Source of the DNA: Paramecium sonneborni
Lineage: Eukaryota > Ciliophora > Oligohymenophorea > Peniculida > Parameciidae
Direction: 5' to 3'
Length of the DNA stretch: 64,000 bases
NCBI GenBank assembly: GCA_905182985.1
Contig: CAJJDN010000040.1
Span: forward strand, 402,252-466,251
The notes under the pieces were generated by a model. That model made no database searches, was not told the DNA's origin, and worked only from the letters and a program-made list of their open reading frames with translations. The number at the start of each line of letters is the position of its first letter. Positions within the stretch are counted from its first letter, which is position 1. Positions 11,998 through 25,700 of this stretch are shown one piece after another. The translations under genes and the position numbers were made by a program.

Positions 11998-14600
11998 ATG
12001 GATTAATTAAATTCATGGGGTTATTGTAATCCGACTAATTGGGATGATAAACTTCCAAAACCTTATAAGTATGAAAATAAATGAGTAAGATAGATTCATA
12101 AACAAAATCTTAAATAAAATGATACTAAATGAAGTATACAATAAAGTTTTTGAGATCGAAAAATATCGTTCAGATCCAAATTATGAAGGGCAATTAAGAA
12201 CACTTCCTCCTTAAGGTGTATTTGATATACCTTAATTGAGTTGCGTAAGTCGAGACAGTTCAAGTAATTTAGTTGCAGCTGGAGATACTTAAGGAAATTT
12301 AATGATATTGGATTTGAGTAAGAAACTAAGGATAGCTAAGAAAGAAACAAATGGGAAAAGAATAGTGAAAGTATGTTTAAGCAACAGAGATGAAGCAATA
12401 GACGATTATAAGAATGTTTGTGTGTAGAAAATCATAATAAATTTAGGATTGGAGTTGTTTAGCATAATGATCCAATTGTGTCTGTATATAGATTCAGGCC
12501 ATTAGAAAATAAGTTATTGCTTCATCATACTATTACATTATCAAAGGATAAGAATACAATAGGTGAATATCCAGTTGATGTAGACATAAGTTAATATTCT
12601 TAATATATAACTGTTACATAATATAATGGAAGTGTGAAAGTGTTTAGGATTCCAGATTTAAAAATAGATTAGTAATCGAATTCAAGTTAAATATCAAACA
12701 ATAGTGTTGGTGCTCAGAGTCCAAGACACATATAAAGTCAATTCAAGCCATCACCAATAAAAGGGAAAGAATAACCAATAGTAGCTTAGGTATAATAATA
12801 GCAGATTTAAACATCACCAATGGATATTGTATGTTCTGAATTGACAGATTTGATCTATTATGTGAAATTTGATGGAATAAAGAAAACTTTAGATTATAAT
12901 GGAATAATAGCTAAAATTAAATAAGATTTGATAGTTCCAAAAGAAGCTCCACCTGAAGAGAAGCTTGATCCAAAAAAGAAAGGTGCACCTGCTCCAAAAA
13001 AAGCAGTAGAAATGGCACCTGTTACAGTTGTAGAAGAAATACTATATGAAGAAAATGATAATGGAGCATAACCAAGTGATGATGATTATCCAGAATAAAA
13101 ATTTAGAGCAATTGTTGAATTTATAACTGAAAGATTTAGTATTCAAAATGGAAACAAAACATTTAATTCTTATAAATAGCATGAATGTGTAACAGGAATT
13201 GTTGTTGGTTGGACTAACACAAAAAGACTTGAATTACATCGTTTCACAAGTGCTAAAAGATCTGCACTTCCAGAATATTTAAGTGCTTCTTTTGGATTAC
13301 CATCTTAATAATTATTAAAATAATAACCAATTATTACTGAAGTTTAAATTATTTATCCTTTGAGTTGCATAGCAATATCAAAATCTTCAGTATATTTAGC
13401 TGCTGGTTTATAATAAGGAAGTGTTTTTGTCTATGATTTAATTTTAGAATAAGAAAGATTTTATTTAGACAAACATATGTATAATTGTACTTAGATTCAA
13501 TTCTGTGATGATAATAGATTAGTTTCCTCTTCATATGATGGAGGTGTTAATATTTATGATTTGAAGGATGGGAAATTATTATGCAAGAGAACACATTAAT
13601 TTAGAAAAGGGACTAAAGTTAAAATGGAAGAATAAAAATAAGGATTCTGGAGAATTATTGGAATGAGTGTAAGCCATACTGGAGTTGCAGCAGCTTTAGA
13701 TGCCTAATAAGAAGTTAGAATTTATGATGTTTGGCATGGTGAAAAAATTGCTAAGCTATCTCCTTAATAAGTTATGGATGATAAATTAAGATCATGGGTT
13801 AATAACAAAGCTTTAGTTTCATGTTATAAAAATGAAATCTTAATCTCAGCTGATGTTCTCTAAGTTAATCAATATACAACTTTACAAATCTTTAAAATAT
13901 TTGATAATTTAGTTAATATATTTCCTGGATTAGCCAATATCTATAGAAAAGGGATTGAAAAAGATAAAGTTATGAATTTGTTTGAAAAAATACCTAAAAA
14001 TGAATTACAAAATCCTTAATTTGACATCCCTAATCTTTAAGGAAATGGCAATAATTAATTAAGAATCCCTGGATAAGAACGTCGCCCTAGTTAACAAAGA
14101 GGAAGCTAACATAGAGGAAGTCAATAAAGGATTGGGTATATCTATTAGTAAATTTAAGATCATAACATGGTTCTCATAAAAGTTCCAAATTACCTCCTGC
14201 TGTACCTCCAAGTATTAAAGGAGGTCCTATCTCTCTCATTAATTCATTGCATAAATCTAATCATTCAGATTAATAAGTTGATTTTAATTCCTCTTTCAAA
14301 AGTTATCAAGCATCTTCAATGTCTCATAGACTTTCTAAACAAAATTCAAAATAAGCCATACTTACTAAAGAAATGCTTCATCCTGAATAATTCTTACTAG
14401 AAAAAGATAAAACTTCCATGCCTCTTTTAATAAAAGAAGACACAAGCATGGTTGAACATTGTCGAAGTAGAAATTCTGAAAGATTAGTGAGAATTGAAAA
14501 AGTTAATAGTATGATCTAGAAAGTTGGATAATAATTGGCTTAAGAAGAAGAAAAGAAGAAGCTTCAAGAACGTCATCGTTAATTATCGTCTGCTAAATGA
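11998..14600 (+). CDS. WDR93-like WD40 axonemal protein
   Basis: The N-terminus has W-D-D-K-LPKPYKFINKIL, matching the LPQPFR-x-I-x-K start known from animal WDR93 (CFAP297). It is followed by FEIEKYRSDPNYEG and a series of WD-like blades (LVAAGDTQGNLMILDL, YITVTQYNGSVKVFRI, LAAGLQQGSVFVYDL, RLVSSSYDGGVNIYDL, GVAAALDAQQEVRIYDV). A Pro/Lys linker (DPKKKGAPAPKKAVEM) interrupts the propeller. The C-terminus is a serine-rich tail and a short coiled coil ending at TGA 14600. Introns include a 27-nt one near 12082 and a 23-nt one near 14138; another is probably needed around 12420. In animals and algae WDR93 is a cilium-associated protein; a role in Paramecium cilia is inferred. Confidence 0.75.
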
Positions 14601-14649
14601 TTAATTAATTATGTATTTGTTGTAATGAGCCATTAATTATAAATGTATT

Positions 14650-14856
14650 ATGTTTCAAGTTTAACATTTTTAAACCTATTCCGAGATTTAAGATTCAGAA
14701 TATTTTCAAAGTGACTACACTCATGAGGAATATAATGTATCTAAAAAGTAATTAGACTTATTAATATAGTAAAAACTATAATCAATATAGAAAAAAGTTC
14801 AACAATAGAAACTTTATTACTAATAAATACTTTTTAAAATTATTGATTTATATTGA
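14650..14856 (+). CDS. Small unrecognised protein (about 68 residues)
   Basis: An open frame from ATG 14650 to TGA 14854 has coding-like composition (FQVQHFQTYSEIQDSEYFQS, then a Gln/Lys helix). It sits 49 bp after the WDR93-like stop and could equally be the first exon of a longer gene whose next exon I could not find. No homologue is recognised. Confidence 0.4.
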
Positions 14857-15055
14857 TAATAGAATTTGTATCTTAAAGCTATATCAAATGGATTAATTGA
14901 TGAAATTGGACAGATCATCCATCAAATATATAAATTTAATAAACTTATATTATATTAGATGATTTCACTGTATAAATACATTAGAATAATCTAATTTATG
15001 AACAAAAGTTTTAGAAATTCTTAAATAATAATAAAAACCAGAAAATTTGAGTCGG

Positions 15056-15922
15056 ATGATTTATTTTGTCTAAGTTGCTTTAATATGGGCACTACCAGCT
15101 ATTCTGATTAATAAACTGATTTTCTATTTGGTTTATAAGATTGGAGGAAATCATGAATGTATAGTTGATGTTGCCTACTCTATAAGTCATTTAGTTGCAG
15201 GAGTAGTCTACTTTATATTTTCTCCTATATCAACTCCAGCAAAGATTGTAAGAATAAGTTTAAATTTTAAGATTAATCTATTTCTTGTTGCATTTTGGTC
15301 ACTAAGGCTTGGGGGATTTTTATGTGTGACAAGAGTAATAGCTGGATTTAAGGATGAAAGATATGATAATATCTTTAGTGAATATAATGCAGATAAATTC
15401 AAAAAAGATTTAATGGTTTTTGTGTAATTTATGTTCCAAGGATTAATTGTATTTGTCACTTCTATACCATTATATTTTTTGTTTCTAAATGATCTGACTT
15501 GGAAACCCGATAATTTCAATGGTCTAAATGTAATGAATTATATAGCTTTGTCAATCATTCCTTTCAGTATATGCTTAGAAGCAACTGCAGGTAAATAAAA
15601 CTTTAAATATTTAGATGTACAATTAGAGAGATTTAAGAAATAAAAATAATAGGGTTTAATATCAAGAGAAGAATTAATGGAAACTGGACTTTGGAGAAAG
15701 AGTCGTCATCCAAATTTATTTTTTGATTTAGTTACTTGGTTCTGTTTTGCTTTGGGAGCAATTTGTGATCCAATAAGTGTTTGTGCATTAATAGGACCTA
15801 TTGTTTTATTTTGTGTTATGGAATTTCTCACTACTCCATTAACAGAAGCACATATGAAAAAGAAAAGAGGGGATGTTTATCAATAATATGTTTCACGAAC
15901 AAATAAATACTTGGTTATGTGA
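15056..15922 (+). CDS. DUF1295 / steroid 5-alpha-reductase-family membrane protein
   Basis: A single 288-residue frame with no intron. It has about six hydrophobic segments; the family's FWSLRLGGFLCVTRVIAGFK block is followed by KDERYD, then the conserved cytosolic signature GLWRKSRHPNLFFDLVTW near the C-terminus. DUF1295 proteins are integral membrane proteins related to steroid reductases and isoprenylcysteine methyltransferases; the lipid substrate is generally unknown. The start at 15056 gives a hydrophobic first segment. The C-terminus YQQYVSRTNKYL resembles the YxxYxxRTx ending of the family. The stop overlaps the start of a small downstream frame. Confidence 0.88.
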
Positions 15923-16142
15923 TGATCTTGATTTTTTTGTATTATTATTTCAAATAAAACTAAGTTAATCTTTTGGTAATGGGGTTTTTGTTGTTCTTAT
16001 TATTTCTCTTTTAGGATCTCCAGTTGTTATAGGATTTCGAGATATATTATCTCTTGATTAAAAATCCGAAGTCTTTAATTATTATTTGTAAACCAAATCT
16101 GAATTAGAACCTGGTACAGCAAATTAATACAATGAGGTTTGA
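15888..16142 (+). CDS. Small frame overlapping the DUF1295 stop
   Basis: An 84-residue frame starts with an ATG inside the last codons of the DUF1295 gene, in another frame, and ends at TGA 16140-16142. Its second half reads GSPVVIGFRDILSLDQKSEV and uses codons like its neighbours. The first half is hydrophobic (FFVLLFQIK, VFVVLIISLLG). It may be a small membrane protein or the remains of a gene whose true first exon differs. The minus strand is also partly open here, so the call is tentative. Confidence 0.35.
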
Positions 16143-16253
16143 AGATTTATTCTTTTCGATTTTCTGAGAACTAAATATTTAGTACAAGTAATATGATGAT
16201 ATTAAATAAAAGAGTGCAATTCATAAATTAATATTTAATCTTAAAAAATAAAA

Positions 16254-16690
16254 ATGGCAAGCTTAATTTAAATTGCATCAATAGTGGCAGATTTAAAAAA
16301 AAAAGATTAGATGGAATGGCTTAATCAACACAAAGAATTTCAAAAGTATTCTCTTAAGGAATCAGATCTTATTCTTTATTAAGCAGCCAAAGAAAAATGC
16401 GCCAACAAATTAAATGAAATTTATCAACACCACTATTTTTAAGTAACTAATTTAATTACCAATGGACTTCCACTTCATAAAACTACTGTAAAAACAACTT
16501 AGTTTAGTAATCAAACTTTTAATGTCTTTGATGTAATAATATACAGAAGAAAATCATCGTTTTATATTGTTTATCAACTTATTTAACTGATTAATTAATA
16601 AAACACTAAGAAGAAGAAGTTTTAAACTAATTCATGGTTTAAAGATTATTCTTATTTTCCATTTAAGCTAGTTCGTTAATTAAATTATGA
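16254..16690 (+). CDS. Unrecognised small protein (about 137 residues)
   Basis: ATG 16254 opens MASLIQIASIVADLKKKDQM, a helical, soluble-looking N-terminus. A 23-nt intron near 16519 joins QTFN to KKIIVLYCLSTYLTDQLIKH, and the frame ends at TGA 16688. Without that intron the frame would run past the next gene's start, which supports the intron. No family is recognised. The stop lies 35 bp before the surface antigen start. Confidence 0.55.
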
Positions 16691-16725
16691 ATAACTTCAT
16701 ATAAATATAAAATATTATAATATAC

Positions 16726-19700
16726 ATGAAATTATTATTACTATTTTTGTTGACTTCTATTTTTGTAGTTTAGAGTGAAACAACAAATATTAATTTAGGT
16801 TCACCTTGTTTATGTACTCAACTTTTTGAATAAGATTGCTATAGAAATTAAAATTGTGTTTGGAATAAACTTTAACTGAGATGTGAAATCAAATCAACAA
16901 TTGAAGAAACTAACACAAAAACTAACCCTAAAATAAGTTCATATTGTTCAAAATTTGGATCTGATAAATGTTGGGAAGTAGAAGGGTGTGCTTACATTTT
17001 CAATGAATGTGTTTAATTTACATCCTGTTCTAGTTATCCTTTCAGTGTTTAAGAACTTTGCCAGATGGTTTCGAGTAAGTGTATAACGGATGGTGAAAAA
17101 TGCGTTGAACTTGCTGATTGTTACAGTTATTAAACTCCCATATCTTGTGTTAAAAATTCAAAAGGAAATTATTGCTTTTGGGATTAGTAGTGTGTTGATG
17201 CAACAGATTGTAACAAATTACCACTTTCATTCAAGACTGATGCTTAATGTCGTGAATAACTCTCATATTGCACAGTTAATCCAAGAGGTGGATGTCAGGC
17301 CAGTGGATACAATTGTGAAGATCAAGAGTTTGAGATGTAATGCTATTATAATCAGAAATTGGGATTATGTGCATGGATTAATGATAAATGTATGGATCGC
17401 TCATGTGAAACTGCTCCAAAATCTATTAGAACTGATATCGCTTGTTAAGAATATTTTGAAGGCTGCACATTAATTGCAGAAGGAGGCTGTAGACAAAGAA
17501 CATAGTGTAATGATGTGACTATCAAGGAATCTTGTACTTATAGTGCTAATGGATCTATATGTTTTTGGAATGAAGGGAAATGTTATGATAAAAAATGTGA
17601 AAATGCCCCATTAAATATTATTTGTTCCAAATTTTTAGAGAATTGTGTTCCAAAATCTTTAGGAGGATGTATGAGTATCAGTGATTGCTCAAAATATGAT
17701 TTAGATGAGAGTTGTAAGATAGATAAAAATAATAATAAATGTTTTTGGACAGGAAATTAATGTGTATCACATACATGTGAAAGTGCTCCTTTAGAATATG
17801 TAACTCATGAATAATGTGCTGCTTTCAAAGAAGATTGCACAGTAAATAACAGTACATTTAAAGGTTGTTCATAGAGAACTTGTGATAATGCTCCAACAAC
17901 TGCAACGACATTTCTTAAAACAAATTATGAATGTAATAAATATAAAGAAGGCTGCATTACAAAACTAGGAGGAGGATGTAAGTAATTAAATGAATGCAGT
18001 GATATTGATGTTGAAATAGCTTGTGTTGTAGATAAATAGGGAAGAAATTGCTTTTTTTATAATGGTGAATGCGCATTAAGAACTTGTGAAAATGCTCCAT
18101 TGTCTTTTAATAGTCATGAATAATGTTAAGAATTTAATGAGGAATGTACAGTTGCACGAACTAAGATTGGATGTGTTAAGATGACATGTTAAGTTTTACA
18201 ATCACAAAGTACTTGTAAGGTAGATTTAAATGGTAATCGATGTTTTTGGACAGGTCTTTGTTATGAAAAGACTTGTTCTAATGCTCCATTTGAATATGAT
18301 TCAGATTTGAAATGCAAAAATTACTTAAGTTCATGTACAATAGCAAATAGCGGTCGTGGATGTATAATTAGACCGAGTCAATGCAATTAATTAGTTCTTG
18401 AAGATTAGTGTTATATAACATCAAATGGTTAGATTTGTGGATGGTTTGAAGGAGCATGTTATGACAAAGCTTGTTTTACAGCACCTTATACTTCAGACTA
18501 TGATACTTATGAAGAATGTGATAATTATTTAAGTGGATGTACAGTTGCAAGTGAAGGAAATGGAGGTTGTGTTCCTTTGGATTCATGCACAACTTATACA
18601 GCCTAAAGAAGTTGCCGATTTAATAATTTAAGTTAAATTTGTGAATGGACTGGCAATGCTTGTTATGATAAAGCATGTACTACAGCTCCTTAAGATACAG
18701 ATCATGATTCAAATGAAGAGTGCGATGCTTATTTGACTGGTTGCATTGTTGCTCCTAGCGGATAAGGTTGTGTTTTAAAACCAAGCAGTTGTGGAATGAT
18801 GAGTACTAATACTTAATGTACAGAATCTTCTACAAATTCTCTTGGAGGACCCTGTGTTTGGGTTGGAACTTGTGTAAACAGAACTTGTTCTAATGCTCCT
18901 GTTTCTACTAGTTATGATACTCATTAAGAATGCTACACGTTTTTATCTACTTGTACTGTTGTTCAAAGTGGCATAGGAGGTTGTATGACATAATTAAGCA
19001 CTTGTGGCTAATATTCAACATTTAGATCATGTTAATTAGCATCGAATGGATAGAAATGTGCTTGGCAATATAATTATTGTTACAATAGAATATGTTCATA
19101 TGCTCCTGATACAAATGAATTTGATTCTGATTCAGAATGTTCTAATTTCCTTAGTTCTTGTACAGTAGTCAAGAGAATTAGTAATTTAGGTTGTACTTCT
19201 ATATTAAATTCATGTTAAGATCTTACAGAACAGTAATGTATCAGAGATAGTAGTAGTAATCTATGCACTTGGGATACAACTCTAGCTACTCCTAATTGTA
19301 AAACGAGGTCTTGTTCATTAATGATTGGATATACTTATACATAATAAAATTGTAAGAATTGGCTACCAGGCTGTGTTGTTGATAATTCTTCAACTCACAC
19401 AAGTTGTATGGCTTAATAATATTGGTGCTTTCAGTATAGTTAAGAAGATAATTGTGAATATTCTACTTCTAATGGTTATTGTACTTGGAATGGCTCATCT
19501 TGTGTTACTCGAACTTGCACTACAACATAAAATATATCAGATTTTAATCACACAAATTGTAATAATTGGTTGTCTTCATGTACAGTTGATGCTCCAACAA
19601 GTTGTATTTAGAAACCTACAAATTGTGCTGATTATGTTAATTATGATTAATGTTATAAGAATTACTCAAATTATCCTTGTGCTTGGGTAAATGATGCATG

Positions 19701-22700
19701 TATTGAAAAGACATGTACTAATCACGGTTATTCAGTCATTGTTTTTAATTAAACTAATTGCAACAATTGGCTGTCATCATGTTCTGTTAATCCAGGGAAT
19801 ACTGCTTGTGAAACTACCAGAACCTGTGCTAATTATACAGGAACTACATTTACTCATTCTAATTGTAATTCATGGTTAACTGATTGTACAACTAATGGAA
19901 GCTAATGTATTAATAAAACATGTACTAATTATGGTTCGAATGTTACAACCTTCAATAGTTCTACGTGTTCAACTTGGTTCAGTGAATGCACAAATGATGG
20001 ATCAACGGCTTGTAAGAGTGCGAGAACATGTACTAATCATGGAAGCAAAGTTACAATATTTAATCATACTAATTGTTCTAATTGGTTATCATCATGTACT
20101 AATACAAATACAACTTGTACAGATAGAACTTGTAGTAATTATGGGTAGAATATTTTATTTTTTACTCATGGCACTTGTAATGCTTGGTTGTCATCATGTA
20201 CTGTCACTTGGGATAAATTAGGTTGTGAAACTAAAACATGCACAAATTATGGCCAATAAATAACTACTTTTAATAATACCAATTGTTCAGCATGGCTATC
20301 ATCATGTTAAGCCAATATAAATGCAACTACTTGTGAATCCACTAATACTTGTCCTTCAGGAGCATTTACAACTGTTGCTAATTGTAATAATTATCTAGAA
20401 TCTTGTACATTTGTAAGCGGATCATATTGTACTAATAAATCATGCACATCAACATCAGGTATAACAACATTTAATCATAATACTTGCTCTAATTTTTATA
20501 AAATGTGCACGAGTAATTAAGGTTCAACTAATTGTGAATGGAGAACCTGTTATAATCATAAAGGATTTATTTCTTATTTCTCTCATGAATCATGCGAGAA
20601 TTGGTTGTTTTAATGTACAGTAAATAGTACTAATACAGGTTGCACAGTAAAAACTTGCACTAATTATGGAAGTCATGTAACATCATTTACAAATGCAGAA
20701 TGTAACAAATGGCATCCTTCTTGTAATGGAACAGGGTCTACATGTTAAGAAAGCAGAACATGCGCAAGTGCTCCAACAGGTTATTAATATGAACATTCAA
20801 ATTGTGAGGCATATTCTTTAAGTTGTACAAAAAATAATGCAACAACTTGTACTACTAAAACCTGCTCTAAAGCAAATTCAGTATTTTCCATTTTTAATCA
20901 TGCTAATTGTTCAGAATGGTTAAGCAGTTGTACATCTGATGCAACAAGTTCTGCCTGCACAACCAGGACTTGTACAAATTACAAAGATCAATTAAGTACA
21001 ATAAGCCATGCTACGTGTTCAGGTTGGTTGTCAACTTGTACAAGCAACACAGCAGGTACTGCTTGCGAAGCTAAATCTTGTTACAATCATGGATCTTAAG
21101 TTACCGTGATTGACAATACTAATTGTGGAAATTGGAAAAGCGGTTGTGTTGGAGGAGGATCTACATGTAGAAATTCTACAAATACAGTTTGTGGATCTTA
21201 TATTGGAGCCATCAGTCATGGCGATTGTACAAATTATTTAAGTACATGTACTAATTCTGGAAATACAAAATGCATAGTTAGAACTTGTTAATTAGCATCT
21301 TAAGGTAACATTACAGTGTTCAATCATTAAAACTGTAGTTTATGGTATTTAGAATGTACAGCAAACTCGGATGAAAGCAGTTGTTAATACAGAACATGTT
21401 ATAATTATGGAGATTATATTACTACATTTAATGCAAGTACTTGTTCTGGATGGCTTTATGGTTGTAATGTGAATTCAACGAATGATGGATGTATAAGTGA
21501 ACGTACATGTAGTAATTATGGATCTTATTTAACAGAATTTACTCATGAAACTTGTAGTAATTGGTTGAGTACATGTACAGTAAATTCTGGAAGTACAGCA
21601 TGCATAGATAGAACATGTACAAATTATGGAAGTAATGTGACTGTGTTTAATTATACTAATTGTAATGCTTGGCTGGATGGATGTACTGGGACAGGTAGTG
21701 TTTGTGAAGCTAGATCTTGTAGTAATTTTTCAACTGGAGCCATTCCTTACACTGAAGCTAATTGTTATAAATGGTATTCTTATTGTAAAGTTAATGATAC
21801 TCTTACTGCTTGTATAAGTACACGTACGTGTACTAATTATGCTGGTAACATAACTACATTTAATCATTTAAATTGCAATACTTGGTTATCAGATTGCACT
21901 GTCACATCAAATAATCTCAGTTGTGAAATTAAAACTTGTACTAATAGTAATATTACTACAGGAAATTTCAATTTAGCCAATTGTAGTTCTTGGTTGTCAG
22001 GATGTATTGCTAATATATCAGCAAACAATTGTGAGACTGTAAAAACTTGTGAAAATGCAATATCCAATTTAACTACATTTAATCATTCTAATTGCTCTAG
22101 TTGGAAGAGTTCATGTACTTATAATAAAGCTGGAACAAGTTTAACTGGAACTGCTTGTATGGAATTTATATGTTCGAATGCTTAGTTGACTACATTTAAT
22201 CATTCTAATTGTTAAACCTACAATAGCAGTTGCACTGTAAATTCTACTGCTGATGGATGCACTGATTATTTATGTTCAAATGCTATCAATTCTATATCTT
22301 CATTTTCAAACGATAATTGCAAAAACTATAAGCCTACCTGTACTGTAAACAGTTCTTGGAGTAATTGCACAAATAAGAGTTGTTCTAATGCTTCTCGTAC
22401 ATTGTCATCTTGGATTTTCTATGGTGATTACTATCATAGTGATTGCAATGATTGGTTATCATCTTGCACCATCAATAGTTCAAGAAGTGGATGCGAAACT
22501 ATGACTTGTGCCAATGCATCAAATTCTAATGGCATTACTATAACTATAGACTAAAATTATAGTTGTACAAACTCTTGGATGTCTTCTTGTGAACTGCATA
22601 CTTCTAATAGTTACTGTGTCAATAAGACTTGCCTTACATATAGAGGTGCATTATCAGCATTAAATTGTAGTAATTATTTATCTGGATGTACATTTTATGG

Positions 22701-25700
22701 AAATTATGATAATACTACTTCTTGTACTTCTACAATAAGAACATGTGCTAGTGCAGTTACAGCTCATGATTTTGGTTATAACATTGTCAATTAAGCTGGA
22801 TGTGATTAATGGAAATCAAATTGTGCTTATAGAGGTTCTGGTAATTATGGCTGTGAAGAAAGAACCTGTTCAAATTATGTAAGTGCAAATTAATCTAATC
22901 CAACATCTTATAATTAATGCAATAATTGGTTAGCTACTTGCACATATGATAATGCTAATTAAATATGTGTAGAAAAAAGCTGCTCCAACTTTTCTTAACT
23001 CTCACCTTCATATAATAATTGTCTTGCTTGGAACTCATTATGTACTATTAATTCAACATCAACAGGTTGTGAGAAAAAAAATTGCACTAATTTTTCATAT
23101 GTTAATTCAGTCTTTAATGATACTAATTGTTCAACCTGGCAAATCAATTGTAGAGTTAATTCTGCAAAAACTGCTTGTGAAGCAAGTTGCACTACAACAA
23201 CTGTTACTACATTTAATTTTGTGAATTGTTAAAATTGGGACACTATGTGCTCAGTTAATAGTAATAATACTAATTGTGAAAAAAGGAGTTGTTAAAATCC
23301 TTAACTTGCATCATACACTGATACTACCTGCTCATCTTGGTTATCAACTTGTACTAATAATGGAAATTCAAGTTGTAAAGATAGAACATGTTATAATTAT
23401 GCAACTAATCTCCTATCATATTCATCAATTACTTGTGAAACTTGGTTGCCAATCTGTACAAATTATAAAACATATGGCTGTATGCCTAAAACATGTGATA
23501 ATTTTGCTGGAACCGTTAATGATAGCAATTGTTAAACTTATCTATCTTATTGCATAGCTAATACGACAAGAACAAAATGTATAACTAAAAGAACATGTAC
23601 AAATCATGGATCAGCAGTAACAACTTTTACACATGTCAATTGTGAAAGCTGGAATAGTAATTGTACCAATAATAGTAATAGTACTGCTTGTGTTGAAAAA
23701 ACTTGTAGCAATATAAATGTAAGTGCAGTAATTTAAATTAATTCATATACATGTAATGCTTGGAAATCTAATTGTTCATTAATTAATGGAACTTGCACAG
23801 ATAAGACTTGTAATAATTCAGGTTTAGTTGGCAGCGATGTAACATAAACAAATTGTAGTGATTGGTTGCCTTATTGTAAAGCAAACAATGCTATTTGGCC
23901 ATAATATTGTGAATTAAAAACATGCTCAAATCATTCTTTAGGAACTATAACTTAAGCTAGCTGTTAAAATTGGTTATCTTATTGTAGAGTAAATTCTGCA
24001 GGAACAGCATGTATGACTTATCGAACATGTAGTAATTATGGAATAAATATTTTAACATTCAATCATATTAATTGTGAAGCATGGATGTCTAATTGTACAG
24101 TAAATAGTACAAATAATGGATGTATGAATAAAACTTGTTTTAATACTAATTTAAGTGTTTTCAATGATTAAACTTGTGGATAATGGTTGAATACCTGTAA
24201 AGCAAATTCATCAAATACAGGATGTGAAATAAGAACTTGTACAAATTATGGTAATTAGTTAACAAGTTTTACTGCAGCAGCATGTTCTTATTGGTTGTAT
24301 TAATGCACAAATGATACAACAGTTGGCTGCAAGCCTAATAATAGAACATGCACTAATTATAGTAATTTAATATAAAATTTCACATTGTAAACCTGCTCGG
24401 AATATTTGAGTTCATGTGTTCCAGATCTAACAAAATCATCTTGTTTAGCAAGAACCTGTAGTAATGCTTAAGAATTACCTTCATATACTCATTAAAATTG
24501 TTCAAATTGGTTAAATACTTGTACTGTAAATTTAACAAACAATGGTTGTATAGATAGAACATGCTAAAATGCATCTCTTTCTTTTTATAATTATAGTAGT
24601 TGTTCTAATTGGTTAAGTTCTTGTACAGTTAACACTACAAATAATGGTTGCATTGCAAAGACATGTAGCAATAGCACAGTTATTTAATTTACATAAACAA
24701 ATTGTACAGCTTGGTTGAATACATGTACAAATGGTACAAATACTTGTATTAATAAGACATGTTCTAATTATGTTGGCACTGTTAATTAAACAAACTGTAT
24801 GGCTTGGTTATCATATTGTTATGCTGATTCTGTATCTTAAACTTAATGTTATAGTTTGAGGGATTGTTATAATCATAATTTAACTACATTTACTGTTGCT
24901 ACTTGTAGTTCATGGTCTCCTTTATGCACTGTAAATACTACAAATAATGGATGTATTGAAAAAACTTGTTATAATAATAATTTAACCAAATTTAGTCATG
25001 CGACTTGTTCAGATTGGTTATCAACATGTACTGTAAATATGGATGCAACTGGCTGTGAAATTAGATCTTGTACAAATTATGGAAACAATATTGCAGTATA
25101 CAGCAATGCCAATTGTTCTGCTTGGTAAAAATATTGTCAAGTAACAACTTTGGGTAATGCTTGTGAACCAAAGACTTGTTGGAAAAATTCTGTTGGTGTA
25201 TTTAATCACACTAATTGTTATGTCCATTTGGATTAATGTACCGTTGCAGATTCAATATCTTGTGGATCAACAAGAACATGTACCAATCATGGTAGCGAGG
25301 TTACTATTTTTAATCATGCAAATTGCTAATATTGGTTAACTAAATGTACTGTAAATGCTGCAGGAACAGCTTGTGAAGAAATGACATGCACAAATCATGG
25401 AATTTAAGTTACTAAATTTACTCATGCAAATTGTTAAAATTGGATATTTGATTGTACTGTTAATTCAACAGGTACAGATTGTGAATTAAAAACATGTTCT
25501 AATTATGGTGCCAATGTAGTTGTTTACAATCATGCTAATTGTTTAGCTTGGTTATAAAAATGTACTGCAAATTCAACTAATAGTGCATGTATCAATAAAA
25601 CATGTCTTAATACAACTGGAATCAGTACATGGACTTAGGCTAATTGTGAGTCATGGTTAAGTGTATGTTAATTAAGCAAACCTACTACTTGTAAAAATAA

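Noticed and set aside
15208..15519. Minus-strand open frame of about 103 residues
   Set aside because: It is a shadow of the DUF1295 gene, which has the family signature on the plus strand.
17090..17473. Plus-strand frame of about 127 residues and others inside 17-28 kb
   Set aside because: They are out of frame with the 12-kb antigen frame and lack its cysteine pattern.
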